Below are positions 1-7,351 of a DNA stretch of 30,549 bases, piece by piece. The stretch is taken from NCBI GenBank assembly GCA_042218065.1, contig JBDGRL010000017.1, positions 1 through 30,549 on the forward strand, read 5' to 3'. Under the pieces are notes generated by a model. The model was not told the DNA's origin. It did no database searches and was given only the letters and a program-made list of their open reading frames with translations. Both the position numbers and the translations under genes were made by a program. This stretch comes from JBDGRJ01 sp042218065 (GTDB taxonomy: Bacteria > Patescibacteriota > Patescibacteriia > Magasanikbacterales > UBA922). Position 1 is the stretch's first letter; each line of letters begins with the position of its first letter.

Positions 1-2
1 CT

Positions 3-626
3 GTCGAGCTAATCGGAGACGCTGCTTTTGAGAGAACTCTATCATCATTTAAGGAGCTTCGAGAGCAGGCTTCTAACTTATTTACCCAAGATTTTCCTGA
101 GTTTGATGATAATAAGGAAGAGTTAGCAAATAAAATTAAAAATGCTTTATACTCTTCGATCTTGGTTTCTTATGCTCAAGGTTTTCAGATGCTCGGCAAC
201 TGTAGAAAAACAGAAGAGGAAAAGTTATGTGGATACCCATTGGATTTAGAGGAAATTGCTAGAATTTGGCGTGGAGGGTGTATTATTAGAGCTGAGATCC
301 TTAATGATTTTATGGAAGAGTTCAAAGAGCAGCCCAACTTGGAAAATTTGCTTTTGACTGACCGGTTCAGCAAAGAGCTTAATGAGTCTATGTCCAGTTT
401 GAGAGATGTTGTCGATACTGCTCATGATATAGAGGTGCCGGTATCGGTTTTGGGTGATACCATTTCATATTATGATTCATTAAGACACGAGCGGCTGCCT
501 TCAGCTGCTATGATCCAAGCTATGCGTGATTACTTTGGTTCACACACTTATCATCGGGTAGATGATCCTGAAAGTGTTTATCATACTGACTGGACCGGAG
601 ATAAATCAGAGGAAAAATTTGAATAA
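3..626 (+). CDS. gnd: 6-phosphogluconate dehydrogenase, C-terminal part (cut by window start)
   Basis: Oxidative decarboxylation of 6-phosphogluconate to ribulose 5-phosphate with NAD(P)+, a cytosolic pentose-phosphate step. The reading frame is open from base 3 with no start, so the Rossmann NADP-binding domain lies outside the window and only about 207 codons of the all-helical C-terminal domain are visible. Family hallmarks seen are YAQGFQML, the LDLEEIARIWRGGCIIRA block, the LPSAAMIQAMRDYFGSHTYHR block that supplies substrate-contacting residues, and a terminal HTDWTG. A TTG at 162 is an internal codon, not the start, because the upstream sequence continues the family's helices in frame. 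It is followed 46 bp later by a small membrane protein gene and then transketolase, the next pathway enzyme. The family assignment is firm; NAD versus NADP use cannot be judged here. Confidence 0.93.
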   Translation, partial: VELIGDAAFERTLSSFKELREQASNLFTQDFPEFDDNKEELANKIKNALYSSILVSYAQGFQMLGNCRKTEEEKLCGYPLDLEEIARIWRGGCIIRAEILNDFMEEFKEQPNLENLLLTDRFSKELNESMSSLRDVVDTAHDIEVPVSVLGDTISYYDSLRHERLPSAAMIQAMRDYFGSHTYHRVDDPESVYHTDWTGDKSEEKFE

Positions 627-672
627 AATATTATTTAGCGTAAAATAAGGGTGTAATTCGTAACAACAGCCA

Positions 673-1080
673 ATGGACTACCGAAAACATCCTGAGCGAT
701 TCTTAAAGCATTTGTTAGCCGCCCCTTTTATCTACTTGATGATTATACCTCTTGTAATTCTCGATTTATTTTTAGAACTTTATCATAGAGTCTGCTTCCC
801 TTTGTACGGTTTTGAGTATGTAGATAGAAGTAAGTATATAAAGATTGATCGACATCGTTTGAGTTATCTAAGTGGTTTGGAGAAGATAAACTGTGCTTAC
901 TGCGGCTATGCCAATGGTCTGCTACATTACGCTTCCGTGGTTGCCGGAGAGACCGAGCGGTATTGGTGCGGGATAAAACACAAGCAGAAAGAAGGTTTCC
1001 AAGAACCGAGCCACCATCAAGATTTTCTGCCCTATGGAAACGAAGAAGAACTAAAAAAATTAACAGAACATCAAGAATAA
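673..1080 (+). CDS. Conserved membrane-anchored protein with CxxC motif, function unknown
   Basis: A 135-residue protein. Residues about 14-38 form one long hydrophobic segment, preceded by a basic N-terminus (DYRKHPERFLKHL), so an inner-membrane anchor is likely. The C-terminal half holds a conserved-looking core: NCAYCGYANGLLHYAS at about 73-88 and YWCGIKHK at about 97-104, giving three cysteines and several histidines that could bind a metal or serve in redox chemistry. The latter is inference. It reads as a conserved hypothetical family, but I cannot give it a function. It starts at ATG 673 without a visible Shine-Dalgarno sequence and sits 20 bp before transketolase, so it is probably co-transcribed with gnd and tkt. 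Confidence 0.75.
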   Translation: MDYRKHPERFLKHLLAAPFIYLMIIPLVILDLFLELYHRVCFPLYGFEYVDRSKYIKIDRHRLSYLSGLEKINCAYCGYANGLLHYASVVAGETERYWCGIKHKQKEGFQEPSHHQDFLPYGNEEELKKLTEHQE

Positions 1081-1100
1081 TTTACTAAATTATTTCTTAC

Positions 1101-3020
1101 ATGGAAAACAAACCTACTTTCCCAATAGATCTATCTCAGTATCGATCAGTAGAGCTAGATACTGAACAGGAGAAGCTCACTGATGATCAAAAAAGACAAC
1201 TCAAGCAAAATATTCAGCTAGTGAAGGATACCATAGTATTTTTTACCGGCTATGCTGGGGCTAAAGGCATGGGCGGACATACCGGTGGTGCTTATGATAT
1301 CGCACCAGAGGTGCTGATAGTGGATGGTTTTATCAAAGGCAGCTCAGATGTATATCCGGTACTTTTTGATGAAGCCGGACACAGGGTAGCGATACAATAT
1401 TTGATGGCAGTGCTAAATGGGGATCTGCCCGAAGAAAAACTGCTCAAATACAGAGAGCACGCAGAAGAAGACCCCCTGCCAGGACATCCGGAGATGGAAA
1501 ATACGGATGGGGTTAAGTTTAGCTCAGGCAGACTGGGACATCTCGGTAACTTTGTAAATGGCGTAGCCAAAGCTAACCCGGACCAAAGTATCGTTCTTTT
1601 TACTAGCGACGGATCTCAACAAGAAGGCAACTGTGCTGAAGCGGTTCGTTTCGCTGTAGCTAATGATCTGAATGTTAAATTAATCGCGGATGATAATAAT
1701 GTAACAATTGCCGGCCATCCCGAGCAATATATGAAGGGATATGATATAGCTGAAACATGGCGCGGGCATGGACTCGATGTAGATGAAAGCGATGATCCTG
1801 ATAACATTGATCAACTATACTCAAGGATAAGAGGTGCACTGATTCAAGATGGTCCGGTTGGCTTAGTAAATAAGAGACCGATAGCTGAGGGTATCGAAGG
1901 AGAGGAGGGTGAGCCGAGAATGCACGATGTAATTGAACCGGAGCCGGCTGTGAACTATCTATCTAAAAAGGGCTATAGCCAGGCGGTAACTATGATTGAA
2001 AATGCTGAGAACCCGGAAGAGGATAAGGAATATCTGGGAAGTAACGATGAATGGGAAAAGAACCGCTACAAATTTGGTGAGATAATAAATGATATTATTA
2101 GCGGTATGGACGAACAAACACGTAAAGACAAGGTGTTTGTAGTAGATTGTGATCTACAAGGTTCGACCGGGATTGACTCAATAGAGGATAAGTATCCGGA
2201 GATATTTATAAAGGGCGGTGTAATGGAGCGGAACAACTATTCCACTGCTGCCGGGTTTGGTTTTGATGGTGACAGACAGGGAATATTTGCTACTTTCTCA
2301 GCTTTCTCCGAGATGGTAAACTCAGAGATCAAGATGGCACGGCTAAATGAGTCCAATGTATTAGCTCATTTCAGCCATGCTGGGGTGGATTGGATGGCTG
2401 ACAATACTTGTCATTTTGGAGATAATATATTCTTTACCGATAACGCACTAAAAGAGCAAAAAAACACCCGTCTTTATTTTCCTGCAGATTTAGGGCAGAT
2501 GGAAGCTGTCTTACATGAAATATTTGACGATAGGGGGCTGCGATTCGTGTTTTCAACCCGCTCTCCTGTGCCGCAAATTTTAGATGAAAATGGTGAAAAA
2601 TATTATGGAGATGATTATGATTTTGAGCCGGACAAAGATGAGATAATCCGAAAAGGTTCGGATGGATATATTATCAGCTTTGGGGCGATGTTGTATCGGG
2701 CGTTGAATGCAGTAGAGAAATTGAACGAAGAAGGAATAGATGTAGGGCTTATCAATAAACCGACCCTAAATGTAGTAGATGAGGGAATGATGAACAAGCT
2801 AAAAGATGAAGATAACATTCTAGTGGTAGAGGATCAAAATCAAAAGACCGGGCTTGGTATCCGCTTTGGCACCTGGCTGCTGCAGTATGGATTTACGGGT
2901 GAGTATGATCATATCGGCACTACGAGGTTAGGTCATGGTGGAGTAAAAATGCAGGTGCCGCATCAGGGTTTGGGCTCTGGAAACATTCAAGAAAAGATGC
3001 AAGAATTAATTGATAGTTAA
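1101..3020 (+). CDS. tkt: Transketolase, full length
   Basis: Thiamine-diphosphate enzyme moving two-carbon ketol units between sugar phosphates in the non-oxidative pentose phosphate pathway. At 639 residues it matches the usual single-chain length. The N-terminal PP domain has GGHTGGAYD near residue 58-66, RLGHLGNFVNG near 144-154, and the ThDP/metal motif SDGSQQEGNCAEA continuing to DDNN (about 169-200). The central Pyr domain has VMERNNYSTAAGFGFDG, containing the expected catalytic Glu, and the C-terminal domain ends in a GLGI/RLGHGG region. The sequence differs from the E. coli type (for example SDGSQQEGN instead of GDGCLMEG), suggesting a divergent subfamily. It lies 20 bp after the CxxC protein and 19 bp before the Nudix gene, consistent with one operon beginning with gnd. 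Confidence 0.92.
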   Translation: MENKPTFPIDLSQYRSVELDTEQEKLTDDQKRQLKQNIQLVKDTIVFFTGYAGAKGMGGHTGGAYDIAPEVLIVDGFIKGSSDVYPVLFDEAGHRVAIQYLMAVLNGDLPEEKLLKYREHAEEDPLPGHPEMENTDGVKFSSGRLGHLGNFVNGVAKANPDQSIVLFTSDGSQQEGNCAEAVRFAVANDLNVKLIADDNNVTIAGHPEQYMKGYDIAETWRGHGLDVDESDDPDNIDQLYSRIRGALIQDGPVGLVNKRPIAEGIEGEEGEPRMHDVIEPEPAVNYLSKKGYSQAVTMIENAENPEEDKEYLGSNDEWEKNRYKFGEIINDIISGMDEQTRKDKVFVVDCDLQGSTGIDSIEDKYPEIFIKGGVMERNNYSTAAGFGFDGDRQGIFATFSAFSEMVNSEIKMARLNESNVLAHFSHAGVDWMADNTCHFGDNIFFTDNALKEQKNTRLYFPADLGQMEAVLHEIFDDRGLRFVFSTRSPVPQILDENGEKYYGDDYDFEPDKDEIIRKGSDGYIISFGAMLYRALNAVEKLNEEGIDVGLINKPTLNVVDEGMMNKLKDEDNILVVEDQNQKTGLGIRFGTWLLQYGFTGEYDHIGTTRLGHGGVKMQVPHQGLGSGNIQEKMQELIDS

Positions 3021-3039
3021 TTAAAGTTAATTTTATCTT

Positions 3040-3567
3040 ATGGCAGATGAAGTTATAGATATTTACGATGAATACAATAATCCAACGGGCGAGCAGAAAT
3101 TAAAATCAGAAGCACATCAGCAGGGAAATTGGCATAGATCTGCTCATGTTTGGATTTTTAACTCTAATTCTGAGATTTTATTACAGCTTCGTTCAAAAGA
3201 TAAAGATATTTGGCCTGATACTTGGGATGTATCAGCAGCTGGGCATGTCAGCGCCAATGAAGAACCAATTGAATCTGCAGTTAGGGAAACAAAAGAAGAA
3301 CTTGGGGTCTCTTTTGAAAAAGGTGATTTAGAATTTGTTGCTGTAATCAAGCAAAGTTCAAAACATAAGGAGTTAATCGATAACGAGTTTGATTATATTT
3401 ATTTTGTTGAATGTGGTGATGCATTGGATGATTTAGAAATTCAAAAAGAAGAGGTGCAAAAAGTAAAATTTTTTACTGATAAAGAAATTCAAAATGAGTT
3501 AGAAGAGAAGGAGTCAAAATTAGTTTCTCATAAATATTGGGGGTTGGTTTTAGATAAAATTCAGTGA
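3040..3567 (+). CDS. Nudix hydrolase, YfcD/IDI-like
   Basis: A 175-residue Nudix protein. The Nudix box begins at GHVSANEE and continues to RETKEELGV (about residues 68-90), fitting G-x5-E-x7-REUxEExGU with Thr in a hydrophobic position. Upstream, the features DEYNNPTG, WHRSAHVWI, LLQLRSKDKDIWPDTWD and SAAGH are typical of the YfcD/isopentenyl-diphosphate-isomerase-like branch. Substrate therefore remains open: either a nucleotide or prenyl-like diphosphate. A true IDI would be expected to have a defined active-site Cys in this region, which I do not see, so simple Nudix hydrolase is the safer call. It follows tkt by 19 bp and is the last gene before the insertion sequences. Confidence 0.85.
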   Translation: MADEVIDIYDEYNNPTGEQKLKSEAHQQGNWHRSAHVWIFNSNSEILLQLRSKDKDIWPDTWDVSAAGHVSANEEPIESAVRETKEELGVSFEKGDLEFVAVIKQSSKHKELIDNEFDYIYFVECGDALDDLEIQKEEVQKVKFFTDKEIQNELEEKESKLVSHKYWGLVLDKIQ

Positions 3568-3598
3568 ATTTTAAAGATTATTGTTTAAGTAGGGACTG

Positions 3599-4373
3599 TC
3601 AAACATTTTGTGTAAATGCTTTTCCTTTCGGAAACCTATCTTCGAACATAATGGCAAGTTGATTTAAAATCGTAGCCCAATTTTTCATCTGTCGTTTCCA
3701 GTTGTTTACTACCTCTAGAGTTTTAAGAAAGATAATCTTTTTGGCAGCCATTTTAGTAGGAAATACTTTTTTGTTTTTAGTCACTTTCCTGATTTGACTG
3801 TAATAAGACTCAATTGAATTGGTAGTGTAGATCAGTCTTCTGATCGGTTGAGGGAAATCAAAAAAGGTAGCTAACTCATCAAAGTTGTCACGCCAACTTT
3901 TAACTGCTATAGGATATTTATCTCCCCATTTCTCTTCTAATTTTTGTAAGTGTTGTCGAGCTTGTTCTCTGTTGGCGGAGGTGTAAATTTTTCTTAAGTC
4001 TTGACTAAATTCTCGCTTGTCTTTGTGGTTAACGTACTTAAGTGAGTGTCTGATTTGATGGATAACACAACGCTGGATTAAAGTTTCCGGATAAATAGAC
4101 TCTATGGCTTCTGTGAAGCCTTTGAGACCGTCTACACACGCAATGAAAATATCTTCTACTCCCCGGTTCTGCAAGTCCTTTAGGACTTGCAACCAGAACT
4201 TTGAGCTTTCTCCGTCTTTAGAGATCCAAAAACCCAAGATATCTTTATTACCTTCTAAGTCTATTCCCATGATTGTATATACTGCTCTAGTGTCCACTTT
4301 GCCGTCTATTCTGATTTTAACGTGTAAAGCATCTAAAAACATTATCGGATAAATGGATTTTAAGCTTCTATTA
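3599..4373 (-). pseudogene. IS256-family (Mutator-type) transposase, N-terminally truncated
   Basis: The surviving minus-strand frame encodes the catalytic half of an IS256-type DDE transposase. It shows FLDALHVKIR (first Asp), IACVDGLKGF (second Asp), CVIHQIRHSLKYV, and TTNSIESYYSQIRK (Glu). A longest ORF starts at the Met at 4342, but the frame is open further upstream to the abutting IS end at 4374, reading RSLKSIYPIM just before FLDAL, which is family sequence. About 150 N-terminal residues are therefore missing, and the gene was cut where the neighbouring element begins. The TGA stop at 3599-3601 lies in a terminal GGGACTGTCAAAC motif (3592-3604) that looks like this element's own end. 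The missing N-terminal half is not present beyond 5709, so a deletion accompanied or followed the second insertion. Almost certainly inactive. Confidence 0.9.
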
Positions 4374-4388
4374 GAGACCGTTGAAAAA
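4374..4388 (+). repeat. Left terminal inverted repeat of the IS5/IS1182-like element
   Basis: GAGACCGTTGAAAAA, matching the inverted 5695-5709 at 13 of 15 positions and the left end of the small element at 20028-20042 at 14 of 15 positions. Confidence 0.8.
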
Positions 4389-4480
4389 CTAACTCAATAA
4401 CACCACAATTCCTCCTTTCCTTTTTTTGTTTTTTATGGTATAATATTACTAGTTTAAGTTAAATTATTAAGTTTTTAGCC

Positions 4481-5569
4481 ATGTACAAGAAGCAGAATAA
4501 ATTTTTCTCTAATCACATTTATGAACAATATGAAAATGAAGACAACTTCCTGTATCAACTAGATCAATTACTTGATTGGCCGGATTTGATAGACCAAGTA
4601 AGGGAACTAGCGGAAAACGAAGAGGGCGGACGCCCTCGCTGGTCTCCCGAAACAATGACAAAAATGCTCATTTTAGCATTTTTGTATGATAGAAGTGATA
4701 GAGAAATGGAGCAGATGACTACTGACAATATAAGAGTAAAACACTTTCTTGGGATAGAAATACACCGGCTCGGACCGGGTCACACAAGCCTCTCTCGGTT
4801 TAGAACGGAAATAGTTAACCAACTGGGAGAAAATTTTATTGAAAATCTACTTGTTAAAATTCTCATACAAGCAAGAGAGGCTGGTATTGAGTTCGGACGC
4901 CTCTACGCAATGGATGCAACGGACACAGAGTCTCGTATCAACGGAGCTAAAGATTCACGGGAAGTTAAACAAGGTGAAAGAGAAAAGTCTAAAGACGAGG
5001 ATGCCGCTTGGGGAGTTAAAACCACGAAAACAAAACTAGACAAGGATGGAAGCGAAGTAAAAGTTCCCGATTATTTTTTCGGTTACAAAGTGCAAGCACT
5101 TTGTGAAACGGAACACGGCTTAGTAACAAAAAACCACACTACACCCGGTAATACAGCTGACATTGATGGAGGAGATGAATTGATAGACAAACATCTAACA
5201 AAAGAACAAATAGATCAAATTGATACACTAACAGCTGACAAAGGTTATGCCAGTGGTGTATGGATCAATATTCTAGAACAAGATGAAAATATTAACACAG
5301 CTTTTTCCCTCCCCGAGACTATGACCGATAAAGGAGAACATCAACAAAGATGGACAGAATACATGGAAGACGAAGACAGAAAAGAAGACTATAAACAACG
5401 TTCAACAATTGAACGTATCTTCAGTGACGTAAAAAGGAACCACGGACTAAACCGAAGCCGATATATCGGCAAAGCAAAAACCCATCTGCAAGCAACATTA
5501 ACTATGCTTGCCCATAACCTTAAGCGAATCGTTAAAGTACTTACGGGAGTAAGATTCAAGCCGATCTAA
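4481..5569 (+). CDS. IS5/IS1182-group DDE transposase, intact
   Basis: A 362-residue transposase of the IS4-related superfamily. Residues about 20-115 resemble the DUF772-type N-terminal DNA-binding domain (GRPRWSPETMTKMLILAFLYDRSDREMEQ, then HTSLSRFR). Catalytic candidates are Asp145 (YAMDATDTES), Asp253 (TADKGYAS) and Glu311 within an exact Y-x2-R-x3-E-x6-K signature (Tyr304, Arg307, Glu311, Lys318). No stop or frameshift is seen, so it may be functional. A TATAAT at 4439-4444 lies 36 bp before the ATG and may be the -10 of its promoter, although no good -35 is visible. The exact IS family (IS5 versus IS1182) needs a database comparison. Confidence 0.92.
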   Translation: MYKKQNKFFSNHIYEQYENEDNFLYQLDQLLDWPDLIDQVRELAENEEGGRPRWSPETMTKMLILAFLYDRSDREMEQMTTDNIRVKHFLGIEIHRLGPGHTSLSRFRTEIVNQLGENFIENLLVKILIQAREAGIEFGRLYAMDATDTESRINGAKDSREVKQGEREKSKDEDAAWGVKTTKTKLDKDGSEVKVPDYFFGYKVQALCETEHGLVTKNHTTPGNTADIDGGDELIDKHLTKEQIDQIDTLTADKGYASGVWINILEQDENINTAFSLPETMTDKGEHQQRWTEYMEDEDRKEDYKQRSTIERIFSDVKRNHGLNRSRYIGKAKTHLQATLTMLAHNLKRIVKVLTGVRFKPI

Positions 5570-5635
5570 ACATAATCTAGGATAACCGCCTAAAAATAAA
5601 CGAAATAAGTCGAAAAAACGACAAAAAACAAGAAA

Positions 5636-5656
5636 TATCCACTCAAAGAGTGGATA
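5636..5656. repeat. Hairpin inside the IS, downstream of the transposase
   Basis: A perfect 9-bp stem (TATCCACTC / GAGTGGATA) with an AAA loop. It has no following T-run, so it is not a standard intrinsic terminator. A smaller hairpin, GTCG-A6-CGAC, lies at 5609-5622. Confidence 0.6.
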
Positions 5657-5694
5657 GGTGAGCAAACTGGAGATAGTCGTTATTTTATATGGAA

Positions 5695-5709
5695 TTTTTC
5701 AACGGCCCC
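5695..5709 (-). repeat. Right terminal inverted repeat of the IS5/IS1182-like element
   Basis: The reverse complement, GGGGCCGTTGAAAAA, pairs with 4374-4388 at 13 of 15 positions. Confidence 0.8.
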
Positions 5710-5719
5710 ACTATGGATC

Positions 5720-5748
5720 TTGACAGTTATTATAGTGTAAGATATAAT
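5720..5748 (+). promoter_or_regulatory. Consensus sigma70-type promoter for the VapBC operon
   Basis: Perfect -35 TTGACA (5720-5725), 17-bp spacer, perfect -10 TATAAT (5743-5748), placed 32 bp before the vapB start. It begins only 10 bp beyond the IS right end. The -35 lies inside TTGACAGT, the inverse of the ACTGTCAA found at the IS256 remnant's outer end (3595-3602), so an IS end may have supplied it. Confidence 0.8.
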
Positions 5749-5780
5749 ATAAATGTAAGAAATTAAAAAAAGTAATAAGT

Positions 5781-6047
5781 ATGAAAAAAGAAGCTAAAAT
5801 TACAACAAAAGGTCAGGTTACAATACCGGCTCCAATCAGAGAAAAACTAGGTTTAAATGCTCAGGATAAGATTGTTTTTGAGTTAGTTAATGGTGATTTG
5901 AAACTCAAACCCGTAACTAAAAAAGATTTTATGGACTTAGCTGGTTCGGTGGAGCATAAAGATGAGGAGATTGACTTTGATGAGTTAAGAGAAAAAATGG
6001 AAAAAGATAAAGCAAAAGAAATAATTAAAGAAGGCAATGAAGAATAA
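5781..6047 (+). CDS. vapB: SpoVT/AbrB-type antitoxin (VapB-like)
   Basis: An 88-residue protein with an N-terminal swapped-hairpin AbrB domain: KITTKGQVTIPAPIREKLGL followed by KIVFELVNGDLKLKPV (about residues 6-44). The acidic C-terminal tail (DLAGSVEHKDEEIDFDELREKMEKDKA) is of the kind that wraps the toxin. It would bind its own promoter and neutralise the PIN toxin. The next gene starts 11 bp before this one stops, as expected for a translationally coupled type II pair. The promoter at 5720-5748 is close to consensus; autorepression is known for the family and is inferred here. Confidence 0.9.
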   Translation: MKKEAKITTKGQVTIPAPIREKLGLNAQDKIVFELVNGDLKLKPVTKKDFMDLAGSVEHKDEEIDFDELREKMEKDKAKEIIKEGNEE

Positions 6048-6456
6048 AAAGATTTTTATTGATACCAACATCTTCATTAGGTTCTTAACTAAGGATCATA
6101 AAGAGAAGTTTTTGAAATGTAAAGAATTTTTATCGAACAGTATAGAAGATTCTAGAAAGGAGATTTGTACTTCTGATGCTGTTTTGTTTGAAATACACTG
6201 GGTTCTTAAAAGAATATATGATTTAGAAAATTCTGAAATTGAAACAAAAATCACAACTATTGTTAATTTTTGCAATATTGTTTCCCCCAATAACACCTTC
6301 AGTTGGTCTAAGTGGTTTAGTTTGCAGACAAGTAAAAATATCGATTTGATTGATGTTTTTAATTATCTGTTAATTAAGCAAGAGAATATTGATGAGTTAA
6401 TTAGTTACGATAAGGATTTTGATAAATTTGAAGATGTAAGAAGGGTTGAACCCTAG
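6037..6456 (+). CDS. vapC: PIN-domain ribonuclease toxin (VapC-like)
   Basis: A 139-residue PIN-domain protein, normal length for VapC, a Mg2+-dependent RNase. Acidic residues fall where expected: Asp9 in FIDTNIFIRFL, Glu52 in VLFEIHWVL, Asp103/Asp106 in NIDLIDVFNYLL, and Asp125/Asp127 in ISYDKDFDKF. The frame is intact, so the toxin is probably active. It overlaps vapB by 11 bp. The target RNA cannot be told from sequence; tRNA or rRNA sites are usual in the family. Confidence 0.9.
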   Translation: MKNKKIFIDTNIFIRFLTKDHKEKFLKCKEFLSNSIEDSRKEICTSDAVLFEIHWVLKRIYDLENSEIETKITTIVNFCNIVSPNNTFSWSKWFSLQTSKNIDLIDVFNYLLIKQENIDELISYDKDFDKFEDVRRVEP

Positions 6457-6475
6457 TAAAAATAATTAAAATTTC

Positions 6476-6808
6476 ATGAAAATAAATGAAGCTCAAGATA
6501 AAATTAAAGAATTATTAGGTGATATAGAACACCCACGTTTGGCTTCTTATATTGCACTAACAGAAGAGATGGGAGAACTTGCTGACGAAATTATAAAATA
6601 AGAAATTTATGAGCAAAAAGAAGGAAAAGAAGAAATTAAATCTGAAATGGCTGATGTGCTTGTAAGTTTGTTAGAGTTATCTAATGTTTATGAAATTGAT
6701 TTAGAGGAAGAATTAAAGCAGAAAATAAAAGATATTGAACCGAGAGCGGAAGAATGGGTAGAAAATTTAGGTAAGACTCTTCAAAGTAAGAGAGATAAAT
6801 TAGATTAA
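6476..6808 (+). pseudogene. MazG-like nucleotide pyrophosphohydrolase with one in-frame stop
   Basis: ATG 6476 opens a frame of 111 codons that is interrupted only by TAA at 6599-6601 (codon 42) and ends with TAA at 6806-6808. Read through, it gives TEEMGELADEIIK-stop-EIYEQKEGKEEIKSEMADVL, followed by LLELSNVYEIDLEEEL. These are the E-x-x-E and E-x-x-x-D metal-binding helices of the all-alpha NTP pyrophosphatase (MazG/dUTPase) superfamily, which hydrolyses (d)NTPs to (d)NMPs. The stop falls between the two metal helices, so a truncated product would lack half the active site. All flanking sequence remains in frame, so this is a recent single-base change or a sequencing error. It is adjacent to vapC and in front of other nucleotide-pool genes. 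Confidence 0.8.
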
Positions 6809-7300
6809 ATGAATAAAGAAAAAGTTTTTATCTTCTACAAATTTACAGGTGAGAGTAATGAAAAATTAGCAAGAATATTACCTAAAATGAAGTATAAGTG
6901 AAAAATCAATTATCAGAAACTAATTTATAATATGCCAAAATATAGTTCATACTTAGTATGTAAGAATCACATACAAGAAGTTAGAAAGTTCCTTAATTAG
7001 TTTTTTGAAGAAATAGACGGAAGATACAATCACGAGGAGTGGATTACTTTTAAGCCACCAGGTGGTAACTTTCTAATAAATTTAATGACTGGGGAAGAGC
7101 AAGAGATTACTCAAAACATGACATTTGAAATATGGTGTGACTCTATGAAGGAGTTAGAAAAATATGCAAATGAGTATAATGAAGAAATAAAAAGCTTTAT
7201 AGCTACCGAAACTGAAAAAGATTATAAGTATAACTTCATAGTAATTCCGGGTCCTCAAAATATATGCAAGATGGAAATAAATTATATGCAAGATTTATAA
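6809..7300 (+). pseudogene. Unknown protein, frame interrupted by TGA and TAG
   Basis: From ATG 6809, directly after the MazG-like stop, one frame runs 163 codons to TAA 7298-7300. It is broken by TGA at 6899-6901 (codon 31) and TAG at 6998-7000 (codon 64). The read-through protein is coherent: a beta-rich start (NKEKVFIFYKFTGESNEKLA), a Tyr-rich middle, then EEWITFKPPGGNFLINLMTGEEQE, WCDSMKELEKYANEYNEEIKSF, and a FIVIPGPQNICKMEINY ending. I do not recognise the family. The longest stop-free portion starts at 7085 and lacks the N-terminal third. Two different stop types in one frame argue for decay rather than a single recoding event. Confidence 0.65.
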
Positions 7301-7351
7301 AATTTATGAATAAGAAGTTAAGGAGCAAGTTAATGTAAATAACTAAATAAC

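Larger units (their letters stand above)
4374..5709 (+). mobile_element. Complete IS5/IS1182-like insertion sequence, about 1.34 kb
   Basis: Bounded by imperfect terminal inverted repeats: 4374-4388 reads GAGACCGTTGAAAAA, and the reverse complement of 5695-5709 reads GGGGCCGTTGAAAAA (13 of 15 match). It contains one intact transposase gene. The left end interrupts an IS256-type transposase frame, dating this insertion after that element. I find no convincing target duplication (ATTA on the left versus ACTA on the right). The same terminal sequence recurs in a short non-coding element at 20028-20148. The interior 5570-5694 is non-coding and carries two hairpins. Confidence 0.85.

Noticed and set aside
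162..626. Independent gene starting at TTG 162
   Set aside because: The frame is open to base 3 and the upstream residues continue the 6-phosphogluconate dehydrogenase domain.
4104..4352. Plus-strand ORF of 82 residues
   Set aside because: It is the antisense shadow of the IS256-type transposase catalytic region.
5636..5656. Perfect 9-bp hairpin as transposase terminator
   Set aside because: No T-run follows; kept only as a structural repeat of the IS.
6476..7300. Stop-codon recoding (TGA as Gly, as in SR1/Gracilibacteria) to explain interrupted frames
   Set aside because: The stops are TAA, TGA and TAG, and intact genes such as mnmA and the 3040 Nudix gene end at TGA where their family ends.
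7085..7300. Small stand-alone 71-residue gene
   Set aside because: It is the 3' part of the interrupted frame from 6809; its upstream residues read coherently through the stops.
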